Shown here piece after piece: positions 34,598-42,012 of a stretch of DNA of 42,012 nt; within the stretch, counting starts at the first letter, position 1, and every line of letters begins with the position of its first letter. The stretch is from Pseudomonadota bacterium (lineage in GTDB: Bacteria > Pseudomonadota > Gammaproteobacteria > Burkholderiales > Burkholderiaceae_C). Below the pieces are notes generated by a model, which saw only the letters and a list, made by a program, of their open reading frames with translations, did not search any database and was not told the DNA's origin. The position numbers and the translations under genes are program-made. The stretch spans positions 7,224 to 49,235 of the forward strand of contig JAKBBQ010000001.1 of assembly GCA_021808405.1 (NCBI GenBank). Reading direction: 5' to 3'.

Positions 34598-35434
34598 ATG
34601 AGCCATGCGCGCGGCTGCGCGCCCGCGACCGCCGCGCTGGCCGGCGCGCGCAGCCTGTTGTTCGTTCCCGCCGATCGGCCCGAGCGCTTTGCCAAGGCCG
34701 CGGCCAGCGGCGCCGACTGCATCGTCCTCGACCTGGAGGACGCGGTGGCGCCGCAGTCCAAGGCGGCGGCCCGCGCCCACGCCGCGCAGTGGCTGGCCGG
34801 CGGCGGCGCGGCCATCGTGCGGGTCAACGCCGCCGACACGCCGTGGTACGAGGACGACCTGGCGATGCTGCGCGCAGCCCCCGCCGCTGCGCTGATGCTG
34901 CCCAAGGCCGACGCGGCCGCGCTGGAGCGCACCGCGACCGCGCTGCCCGGTCGCGAACTGGCGGCGCTGCTGGAAACCGTCGCCGGCTACTTCGACCTGC
35001 GGCGACTCGCCGCGGCTCCCGGCGTGGCCCGCATCGCCTTCGGCAGCGTGGACTTCGCCGCCGACACCGGGATCGTCGACGAAGGCGAGGCCCTGACTTC
35101 GGTGCGCACGTCGCTGGTGCTGGCCTGCCGCGCGGCGGCGCTGCCGCCGCCGCTGGACGGCGTCAGCCTGGAGCTCGACGACGAGCAGCGCATGCGCGAG
35201 GACGCGCTGCGTTCGCGCCGCCTGGGTTTCGGCGGCAAGCTGTGCATACACCCGCGGCAGGTCGCCGCGGTGCACCAGGCCTTCACCCCCGGTGCGCAGG
35301 AACTGCAGTGGGCGCAACGGGTGGTCGAGGCCTTCGAGGCTGGCGGCGGGGCGGCGATCGCCCTCGACGGGCGCATGGTCGACAAGCCGGTGGTGGACAG
35401 GGCGCGACGCCTGTTGGGGCTGGCGGGCCGCTAA
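34598..35434 (+). CDS. HpcH/HpaI aldolase/CitE family CoA-ester lyase (citramalyl/malyl-CoA lyase-like)
   Basis: 'RSLLFVPADRPERFAKAAASGADCIVLDLEDAVAPQSKAAAR', 'RIAFGSVDFAADTGI', 'GFGGKLCIHPRQVAAVHQAFTP'. Confidence 0.9.
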   Translation: MSHARGCAPATAALAGARSLLFVPADRPERFAKAAASGADCIVLDLEDAVAPQSKAAARAHAAQWLAGGGAAIVRVNAADTPWYEDDLAMLRAAPAAALMLPKADAAALERTATALPGRELAALLETVAGYFDLRRLAAAPGVARIAFGSVDFAADTGIVDEGEALTSVRTSLVLACRAAALPPPLDGVSLELDDEQRMREDALRSRRLGFGGKLCIHPRQVAAVHQAFTPGAQELQWAQRVVEAFEAGGGAAIALDGRMVDKPVVDRARRLLGLAGR

Positions 35435-35539
35435 ACTCGGGCCGGCAAGGGCCTTGCGATGGGCAATGCTCGCCTCCCCCTGGCGCGGCGCGCGGCCGGC
35501 GAGTGCAGGCCGGCGCAGGCGCTCGCCCGCGAATCCCCC

Positions 35540-36175
35540 ATGGACTATCGCACCAAGGAAGAACAGGTCGCCGATTTCCTGCGCGAGCGCATCCTCTCGG
35601 GGGTCTACCCGCGCGGCTCGCGCCTGAAGCAGGCGCAGATCGCCGAGCAATTGCGCCTGAGCATCACCCCGGTGCGCGAGGCGCTCAAGCTGCTCGAGGC
35701 CGAGGGGTATGTCAGCGGCAATTCCTACCGCGGCGCGCGGGTGGTGCCCTTCGACCCCGCGGCCTCGGCCGAGATCCTGCAGTTGCGCCTGCTGCTGGAA
35801 GCGCAGTTGGTGCGCGAGGCGGTCGGCAACGCGACCGCCCGGGACATCGAGGATCTGCGCGCGCTGGCCGAGGAGTTTCGCGACGCCTTCGCCAGCGGCG
35901 ACCGGGCCGGCGCTCGCGGCATCAACTACCGTTTCCACCGCCGGCTGTACGACATCGCCCACCTGCCGCAGACCCTGCATTTCGTGCAGATCCTGTGGGC
36001 CAGGTACCCGTTCGACCTGATCAATGCCGTGCAGGGGCGCGGTGGCGACGCCGTGCGCGAGCACGAGGAGATCCTGCAGGCGCTGACCGCGGGCGACGTG
36101 GCCGCCGCCACGCTGGCGATGCGCAGGCATATCGAATCGGGATGGGCCGTGCTCAGGCAGTCGGCCCCCGGATGA
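35540..36175 (+). CDS. GntR family regulator, FCD (FadR C-terminal) domain
   Basis: 'LRERILSGVYPRGSRLKQAQIAEQLRLSITPVREALKLLEAEGYV' HTH and FCD helices 'YRFHRRLYDIAHLPQTLHFVQILW', 'EHEEILQALTAGDVAAATLAMRRHI'. Confidence 0.93.
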   Translation: MDYRTKEEQVADFLRERILSGVYPRGSRLKQAQIAEQLRLSITPVREALKLLEAEGYVSGNSYRGARVVPFDPAASAEILQLRLLLEAQLVREAVGNATARDIEDLRALAEEFRDAFASGDRAGARGINYRFHRRLYDIAHLPQTLHFVQILWARYPFDLINAVQGRGGDAVREHEEILQALTAGDVAAATLAMRRHIESGWAVLRQSAPG

Positions 36176-36548
36176 GCACGGCTGCCCGCGGTCCTTCCGC
36201 GGCCGGATAGGGATTACCCCGCGCCCGCGACCGCCGGCGCCGCCGCGGCGGAGTCGCCCGTCTTTTTGCTGCGACGCGGCAGAAAAGACCGGATGCAGCA
36301 GAGCAAGCGCGCCTGCTGCGCCGCGCAAACCGGGGATTCGAAAGCGACGATCGGGGCATGCGAAGCATGCCGCGGCAGCGTGGGGTGATCGGAGGTTTCG
36401 ATCAATGCAGGGAAAAACGATTAACAGCAGGCCGGCCAGCCCACGTAGCATCCACATAGGTCAATGAAAGAATGAATGCCGGCGGTTTTCGCGGACAAGC
36501 CGAGATTCGGGCGAACGCCAGCCGGTGACCACAAACGAGGAGACAAGG

Positions 36549-37583
36549 ATGCGCAAGCGAGGCTTCCACTGGCTGCGGCCGGTGTTGCTGGCGGCGGGTG
36601 GCGTGCTCAGCGCCGCGGCGAGCCTGCCGGCACAGGCGGCGACCACCCTGGTGATCAACCAGTTGCTGCCTCCGGGCGACCCCTTCAACCAGCAGGTGCT
36701 GCGTCCGTGGGCGAAGGACGTCGAGCGGGTCACCGACGGCCGGGTGCGCATTTCGCTGCCCAACGCCCCGATGGCCGGCCCGGCGCAGCTGTGGAATGCG
36801 GTGACCGGGGACATTGTCGACGGCGCCTATGTGTTCAACGGCCTGTTGCCGAGGCAACTGCCCCTCGAGCAGGTCGCGGCGCTGCCCTTCGTCTCGGGCA
36901 CCGCCGCGGCGACCTCGGTGGCGTTGTGGAAGACCCACGAGAAATTCTTCGCGCGGGCGCCCGAGTATCGCAGCGTCAAGTTGCTGGCCTTGTTCTCCCT
37001 GCCCCCGGGCGAGGTGTTCAGCATGGCCAAGCCGATCGTCCATCCGGGCGACCTGCGCGGCCGGCGCATCTGGGCGCTGCCCGGGGTGCCGCAGCGCGTG
37101 CTGGTGCACAGCCACGCCGGGGTGATTTCCAGCCCGGCGGTGCAGGTCAGCGAACTCGTCGCCGGCGGTACCGTCGACGCGGTGGCGGGCATAGGCGACT
37201 ACAACGCCCGGGCCTTCAAGATCCTGGGCTACATGAAGTCGGAAACGGTCATCCCCGGCGGGCTGACGGTGCCCAGCTTCTCGCTGATCATCAACCGCGG
37301 CAAATGGGACTCGATCGCCCCGGCCGACCGCAAGGCGATCGAGGCCATCTCCGGGCTGGCCTTCGCCAGGCGCATGACCCTGATCACCCGGATCAACCAG
37401 CAGGCGCGCGAGCAGGCGCGCAAGCAGGGGGTGCGGATCCTGCAGGCTTCGCCGGCGCTGGTGGCCGAACTCAAGGGCTACGCCAAGCCGCTGTTCACCC
37501 AGTGGCTGGCTTCGGCGCGGGCGATGCATGTCGACGGGCCGGCGGCGCTGAAGTATTTCGAGTCGCGGGCGCAGGCGCACTGA
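36549..37583 (+). CDS. TRAP transporter substrate-binding protein (DctP family)
   Basis: Signal peptide 'LLAAGGVLSAAASLPAQA', 'LPPGDPFNQQVLRPWAKDVERVTDGRVRISL', 'DLRGRRIWALPGVPQRVLVHSHAG'. Followed by DctQ and DctM. Confidence 0.9.
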   Translation: MRKRGFHWLRPVLLAAGGVLSAAASLPAQAATTLVINQLLPPGDPFNQQVLRPWAKDVERVTDGRVRISLPNAPMAGPAQLWNAVTGDIVDGAYVFNGLLPRQLPLEQVAALPFVSGTAAATSVALWKTHEKFFARAPEYRSVKLLALFSLPPGEVFSMAKPIVHPGDLRGRRIWALPGVPQRVLVHSHAGVISSPAVQVSELVAGGTVDAVAGIGDYNARAFKILGYMKSETVIPGGLTVPSFSLIINRGKWDSIAPADRKAIEAISGLAFARRMTLITRINQQAREQARKQGVRILQASPALVAELKGYAKPLFTQWLASARAMHVDGPAALKYFESRAQAH

Positions 37584-37596
37584 AGCGGAGGCCGCG

Positions 37597-38127
37597 ATGC
37601 AGACGATGCAGGCCATGCGGGGGCCGGGGGGCGGGCTGCGCGCCCGGACGGTGGGGCTGGCGCGGCTGCTGCTGCGCACCGGGGTCGCGCTGAGCATGCT
37701 GGGGATCATGGGGCTGACCGTGGTCAACGTGTTCATGCGCTACGTGTTCGTGCGGCCGATCAGCGGCAGCGACGAGATGGTGCAGTTCATGCTGGCGCTG
37801 CTGGTGTTCTCGGCGTTTCCGCTGGTGACCGTCGAGCGGCGGCACTTTTCGGTCTCGGTGCTGGCGCGCGGCGCGCGCGGCTGGCTGAAGTTCGCCGGCG
37901 TTGCGCTGGAGCTCGCGGTCAGCGCGCTGGGCTGCGCGATCGTCACCTCGCAGCTGTACAGCCAGGCGGCGATGCTGGGCTCCGAGCAGATGACCACCAT
38001 GGTGCTGCAGCTGCCGCTGGCGCCGCTGAACTATGCGATGAGCGCCTTGTCCTCGCTGGCGTTCGTGGGGATCGTGGTGCTGCTGGCCGAGCATGTGCTG
38101 GGCGGCCGCTCGGGGGATGCGAAATGA
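37597..38127 (+). CDS. TRAP transporter small permease (DctQ family)
   Basis: 4-TM protein 'VVNVFMRYVFVRPISGSDEMVQFMLALLVFSAFPLVTVERRHFSV'. Confidence 0.92.
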   Translation: MQTMQAMRGPGGGLRARTVGLARLLLRTGVALSMLGIMGLTVVNVFMRYVFVRPISGSDEMVQFMLALLVFSAFPLVTVERRHFSVSVLARGARGWLKFAGVALELAVSALGCAIVTSQLYSQAAMLGSEQMTTMVLQLPLAPLNYAMSALSSLAFVGIVVLLAEHVLGGRSGDAK

Positions 38128-39416
38128 TCCTGCCGCTGCTGGGATTCGCGGTCGTGCTGGCGCTGGCCTTCCTGGGCGTGCCGCTGTGCTTTTCGATGCT
38201 CACGGTGGGCGTCGGGCTGTTCAGCCTGGTGCGCGGGCTGCACCCGGCGCTGATGATGGCCGGGCAGACGATTTCCGACCTGGCGATGAACGAGGGGCTG
38301 TCGGTGCTGCCGATGTTCATCCTGATGGGCGCGCTGATCTACAAGTCCGAGCTGGCCGAGGAGCTGTACGACGCGGCCTACGCGCTGGTGGGCCACAAGC
38401 GCGGCGGGCTGGCCTACGCGACGGTGCTGGCCAGCGCCGGCTTCGCGTCGATCTCGGGCAGCTCGATCGCCACCGCGGCGACGATGACCAAGGTGGCGAT
38501 GCCCTCGATGCGCCGGCTGCGCTACGACGACAGCCTGGCCAGCGGCTGCGTGAGCTCGGCCGGCACGCTGGGCGCGCTGGTTCCCCCCAGCGTGCCGCTG
38601 CTGATCTACGGCATCATCACCCAGCAGGACATCGCCAAGCTGTTCGTCGCCGGGGTGCTGCCGGGCATCCTGCTGGGCTCGCTGTTCATGGTGGCCATCT
38701 GGTGGACGGTGCTGCGCAACCCGGCGCTGGGCCCGGCGGGTCCCGCGCTGCCCTGGGGCGACCGGCTGCGGCGCATCGCCAAGGTGTGGCCGATCGTGCT
38801 GCTGTTCGCCATCGTCATGGGCGGGCTGTACAGCGGGATCTTCACCGCCAACGAGGCCGGGGGCATCGGCGCGGCCGGCGCGATGGTGTTCACCGCGCTG
38901 CGGCGCAAGCTGACGTGGTCGGTGCTCATCGAATCGCTGGTGGAGGCCGGGCGCACGACGGCGATGATCTTCGCCGTGGCCTTCGGCGGCATGGTGTTCG
39001 CCAACTTCGTCACCATGTCGGGGCTGACCGGCGGCCTGGTGTCGCTGATCGGCGGGCTGCACCTGCCGGTGACCGGGATCATCCTGGTGATCATGGCCGT
39101 CTACGTCGTGCTGGGCTCGATGATGGAGTCGATCTCCATGATGCTGCTGACGGTGCCGGTGTTCGCCGCGGTACTGGCCCCGCTCGGGGTGAGCATGATC
39201 TGGTTCGGCATTTTCGTGGCGATGATGATCGAGATCGGGATGATCCACCCGCCGATCGGCATGAACGTGTTCATGGTCAAGACCATGATGCCCGAGTTGA
39301 GCATCCGCACCATCTTCGCCGGCACCATCCCGTTCCTGGTGGCCAATTTCACCGCGCTGGCGCTGATCATCCTGTTCCCCGCCATCGCCACCTGGCTGCC
39401 CGCCTTCGCGCGCTGA
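38124..39416 (+). CDS. TRAP transporter large permease (DctM family)
   Basis: 'GVPLCFSMLTVGVGLF', 'GFASISGSSIATAATMTKVAMPSMRRLRYDDSLASGCVSSAGTLGALVPPSVPLLIYGI', 'EIGMIHPPIGMNVFMVK'. 4-bp overlap with dctQ. Confidence 0.95.
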   Translation: MILPLLGFAVVLALAFLGVPLCFSMLTVGVGLFSLVRGLHPALMMAGQTISDLAMNEGLSVLPMFILMGALIYKSELAEELYDAAYALVGHKRGGLAYATVLASAGFASISGSSIATAATMTKVAMPSMRRLRYDDSLASGCVSSAGTLGALVPPSVPLLIYGIITQQDIAKLFVAGVLPGILLGSLFMVAIWWTVLRNPALGPAGPALPWGDRLRRIAKVWPIVLLFAIVMGGLYSGIFTANEAGGIGAAGAMVFTALRRKLTWSVLIESLVEAGRTTAMIFAVAFGGMVFANFVTMSGLTGGLVSLIGGLHLPVTGIILVIMAVYVVLGSMMESISMMLLTVPVFAAVLAPLGVSMIWFGIFVAMMIEIGMIHPPIGMNVFMVKTMMPELSIRTIFAGTIPFLVANFTALALIILFPAIATWLPAFAR

Positions 39417-39437
39417 GCCGGGCGGCGCCGCCCCGGG

Positions 39438-39466
39438 CTTGCGCCGATCGCAGCATCGGGCGCAAG
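39438..39466 (+). terminator. Candidate stem-loop terminator downstream of dctM
   Basis: CTTGCGCC-gatcgcagcatcg-GGCGCAAG inverted repeat (8-bp perfect outer stem) just after the dctM stop. No U-tract. Confidence 0.45.
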
Positions 39467-39650
39467 ATCGGGGCCCATGCCGACTCGCCGGCGCATGAGC
39501 GCTGTGGCCGGATCGGGAGTCTGCGTGGGTTTTGTTGTCCGGGATCAAGCCTGCGGTGCCAACTGTCGCCAGAATGGAGCCCCGGCGACGTGCGGGAGGG
39601 CCCGCCGCAGCCTGCGGCGCCGCCGGCGGCGCGACCATCCGACCCATTCC

Positions 39651-42012
39651 ATGAATGCGCAACTGCAAGGGCTGCAGTGGAGCCAGGCGCTGGCCACCGG
39701 GATACCGGAGGTCGACGAGCAGCACCGCGAGCTGCTGGACATTTTCAACCGGGTCGCGCTGGCCCAGGCGCAGGGCACGGGGTCGCAGCAGGCGGGTCGC
39801 TTGCTCGAATCCCTGGTCGAGTACACCCGCTACCATTTCCGCGAAGAAGCCCGGCTGATGCAGCGCTGGTCGATCGCCGAGTCGCATCGCGCGATGCACC
39901 TGCATGCGCATCGGAGTTTCACCCGTTTCCTGCACCGCGCCCAGGCACTGGCCGAGCGCCAGCCGGCCGACGTGATGGTCGACGTGCTGGCCTTCCTGGC
40001 GCAATGGCTGCTGCACCATATCGCCGGGGTCGACGCGCGCATGGCGCGGGAGGTGGGCGCCGCGCAGGGGGCGGCGCAGCCGCGCGCGCCCGGCACGAGC
40101 GACGATGCGCAACTCGAGCAGCTGGTGGAGGCGGTCAGCCAGTTGACCGACACGCTGGGGCAGCGCACCTTCGACCTGCTCGCGCAGCGCCAGCGGCTGC
40201 TCGACCTGCAGGGCTTGTACCGCGCGCTGCTGCGCTCCGGCGAGGTGCTGATCCAAAGCCGCAGCGAGCAGGAAATGCTCGCCAGCCTGTGCGCCAAGCT
40301 GACCCAGGAAACCCCCTTCCACGTGGCCTGGGTCGGGCGCCCCGGCGCCTCGCAGCTGTTCGAGGTGCTGGCCATCGCCGGCGAGGGGGCCGCGCAGGTG
40401 CGCCAGGTCCTTCCCCGTCTGTCCGACCAGCAGGCGGCGCCGGTCGTGGTCAAGGCGTGGAATTCGCGCCAGCCCGTGGTCTGCAACGACACCCTGGCCG
40501 ACGCGTCGTTGCAGCCGTTTCACGAGGGCTTTCGCAGCAACCAGTGGCTGGCCATCCTGGCGGTGCCCATCGTGCGCGAAGGCAGCGTCTGGGCGGTACT
40601 GACCTTTGTCGCGGCGCGTCGCCAGGTGTTCGACGAGCGCACCGTGGAGGTCTGCGGGCGCATCGCCGCGCTGCTGGGCTTCGGCCTCGACGAGTTCGAT
40701 CTCAAGAGCCGCATCCAGAGCCTGCAGGCGCAGGAGGCGCGCATGGCGCGCACCGACTCCCTGACCCAGCTGCCCAATCGCTTCGCCTTCGAGGAATACC
40801 TGCCGGCGGCGATCCTGCGTTCGCAGCGTCGCGGTCGCGCGCTGGCCGTGGGCATGATCGACCTGGACGACTTCAAGCCGGTCAACGACCGCTTCGGCCA
40901 CGAGGCCGGCGACGAACTGCTGCGCGCGGTGGCCGCGCGGTTGCGCGAGCGGCTGCGCGGAGCCGACTTCCTGGCACGCCTGGGCGGCGACGAGTTCGCC
41001 GTGGTGCTCGAGGACCTCGACGCCGGGCAGGTGCTGCAGCAGCTCGGGGCCGCCTTCAGGCGGCTGCACCAGGCGGTGGATCAGCCCTTCGCGCTGGGCG
41101 GCGAGGCCAGCGCCCGCATCGACATGACCCTGGGCGTGGCCATCTATCCAGCCGACGGAGTCGACGCCGACGCCTTGCTGCGCAAGGCCGACGTCACCAT
41201 GTACCAGGCCAAGCAGCACAAGGACCAGCGACCTCAGTGGTGGCGCATGAGCTCGGCGGCCGCCGAGGAGCCCCACTCCGAGGCGGCTCCCGATCCCTTC
41301 GGGGCCGAGTCGCGGGAACTGCTCGAAGGCCTGTGGGACAGCCTGGACAGCGTGGCCGAGCGCTTCGCGCTGCGCTTTCGCGGACATCTGCAGGCCTCGC
41401 CCGAGATGGCATCGATCCTGGCCAGCCTGGACGAACGACAGTTGCGCGAGCTGGCGTGCACCGAGGCCGCTCAGCTGCGCTTCCTGCTCGACCCCCGCAC
41501 CACCGCGCAGGCCGCGCAGAGCGACTGCGCGCGCCTGGGCACGGTCCACGCGTTGGTCGGCGTCTCGGGCGCCTGGATGACCCAGGCCCTCGGGCTGCTG
41601 CGCGAAGTGCTGCACGAGCACCTGGACGCCGCGGTGGTGACCGCGCGCACCCGCTACCGCACGCTGCGCGCGGTCGAGTCCAGGCTGCAACTGGTGCTGC
41701 AGGCCATGCTGCAGGCCATGCGGGGTGTGGCCGACAGCTACCAGGCCTACCTGACCCAGCCGTTTGCCGAAAAGCTGCTGTCCGGCGACGCCATCCAGGC
41801 CGAGCTGGATTCGCTGGCGGCGCTTCCCGGGGTGCGCGCCGCCGTGCTGTTCCGCCCGGATGCCGGCAGCCGCTTCCTCATCGAACAGGCTTCGGGCGCG
41901 ATCGCCCGCGAGCTGATCGAGGCCTTCGCCGCGCGCGAACTGCATCCCATGGTCGACCCCGGCCACGCCCGCGGCCAGGGGCTGGTGGCGCTGGCCTGCC
42001 TCGGCGAGCTGG
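39651..42012 (+). CDS. Hemerythrin-GAF-GGDEF-globin-like signalling protein (3' end beyond window)
   Basis: Translated by eye from ATG 39651: 'LQWSQALATGIPEVDEQHRELLDIFNRV ... YHFREEARLM ... LLHHIAGVD' hemerythrin, GAF segment, 'LARLGGDEFAVVLEDLD' GGDEF, then 'SVAERFALRFRGHLQASPEMASILASLDERQLRELACTEAAQLRFLLDP...ARLGTVHALVGVSGAWMTQAL' globin-sensor-like helices. No stop before 42012, so it is missing from the ORF track. Confidence 0.88.
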   Translation, partial: MNAQLQGLQWSQALATGIPEVDEQHRELLDIFNRVALAQAQGTGSQQAGRLLESLVEYTRYHFREEARLMQRWSIAESHRAMHLHAHRSFTRFLHRAQALAERQPADVMVDVLAFLAQWLLHHIAGVDARMAREVGAAQGAAQPRAPGTSDDAQLEQLVEAVSQLTDTLGQRTFDLLAQRQRLLDLQGLYRALLRSGEVLIQSRSEQEMLASLCAKLTQETPFHVAWVGRPGASQLFEVLAIAGEGAAQVRQVLPRLSDQQAAPVVVKAWNSRQPVVCNDTLADASLQPFHEGFRSNQWLAILAVPIVREGSVWAVLTFVAARRQVFDERTVEVCGRIAALLGFGLDEFDLKSRIQSLQAQEARMARTDSLTQLPNRFAFEEYLPAAILRSQRRGRALAVGMIDLDDFKPVNDRFGHEAGDELLRAVAARLRERLRGADFLARLGGDEFAVVLEDLDAGQVLQQLGAAFRRLHQAVDQPFALGGEASARIDMTLGVAIYPADGVDADALLRKADVTMYQAKQHKDQRPQWWRMSSAAAEEPHSEAAPDPFGAESRELLEGLWDSLDSVAERFALRFRGHLQASPEMASILASLDERQLRELACTEAAQLRFLLDPRTTAQAAQSDCARLGTVHALVGVSGAWMTQALGLLREVLHEHLDAAVVTARTRYRTLRAVESRLQLVLQAMLQAMRGVADSYQAYLTQPFAEKLLSGDAIQAELDSLAALPGVRAAVLFRPDAGSRFLIEQASGAIARELIEAFAARELHPMVDPGHARGQGLVALACLGEL

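Noticed and set aside
33698-36457. 919-aa minus-strand ORF across the CoA-transferase/CitE/GntR region
   Set aside because: Opposite-strand shadow of four well-supported plus-strand genes. Composition is non-protein-like.
38031-41966. 1311-aa minus-strand ORF, the longest in the track
   Set aside because: Antisense shadow of the TRAP permeases and the hemerythrin-GGDEF gene. H/Q/R/D-rich low-complexity composition, no recognisable domain. Typical of high-GC third-position bias.
1-42012. CRISPR array, prophage, IS element or toxin-antitoxin/defence system
   Set aside because: No direct-repeat arrays, transposase, phage structural or known defence-domain proteins were recognised in the confident ORFs.

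Overview
The window is a GC-rich (roughly 70% G+C by eye) bacterial chromosome segment. Gene content looks beta-proteobacterial/Burkholderiales-like, which is inferred and not tested. It reads as about 33 protein genes plus one tRNA-Ser(GGA). Left part (1-24.5 kb), mostly housekeeping and stress genes: recG (3' part), oxyR, an Lrp/AsnC regulator, proC, tRNA-Ser, an EamA transporter, a ferritin-like/ECF sigma/anti-sigma unit, pirin, an OvoA-type ovothiol synthase, a YcgR-like PilZ protein, orphan XdhC/CoxI-like and CoxG-like genes, a MacAB/Lol-like ABC exporter, an MFS gene overlapping a PAS-GGDEF-EAL gene, a GST, and a second ECF/zinc-finger anti-sigma cluster with envelope genes. Right part (23.6-39.4 kb) is the most interesting. 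It has a tcuR/tcuA/tcuB-like tricarballylate/citrate module, then an MHS-type transporter, three class III CoA-transferases, a Meh/Ich-like hydratase, a second MaoC/FAS1-like dehydratase, a CitE/citramalyl-CoA-lyase-like gene, a GntR/FCD regulator and a complete TRAP transporter. Two of the CoA-transferases form an overlapping pair, and one of that pair appears to lack the catalytic Asp. This gene set resembles the itaconate (ict-ich-ccl) pathway and the mesaconyl/citramalyl-CoA branch of the 3-hydroxypropionate bicycle, but the combination looks non-standard. A shared TAnAATGCATT-type element sits at its divergent promoters. The window ends inside a hemerythrin-GAF-GGDEF-globin-like signalling protein that the ORF track omits because it has no stop in the window.
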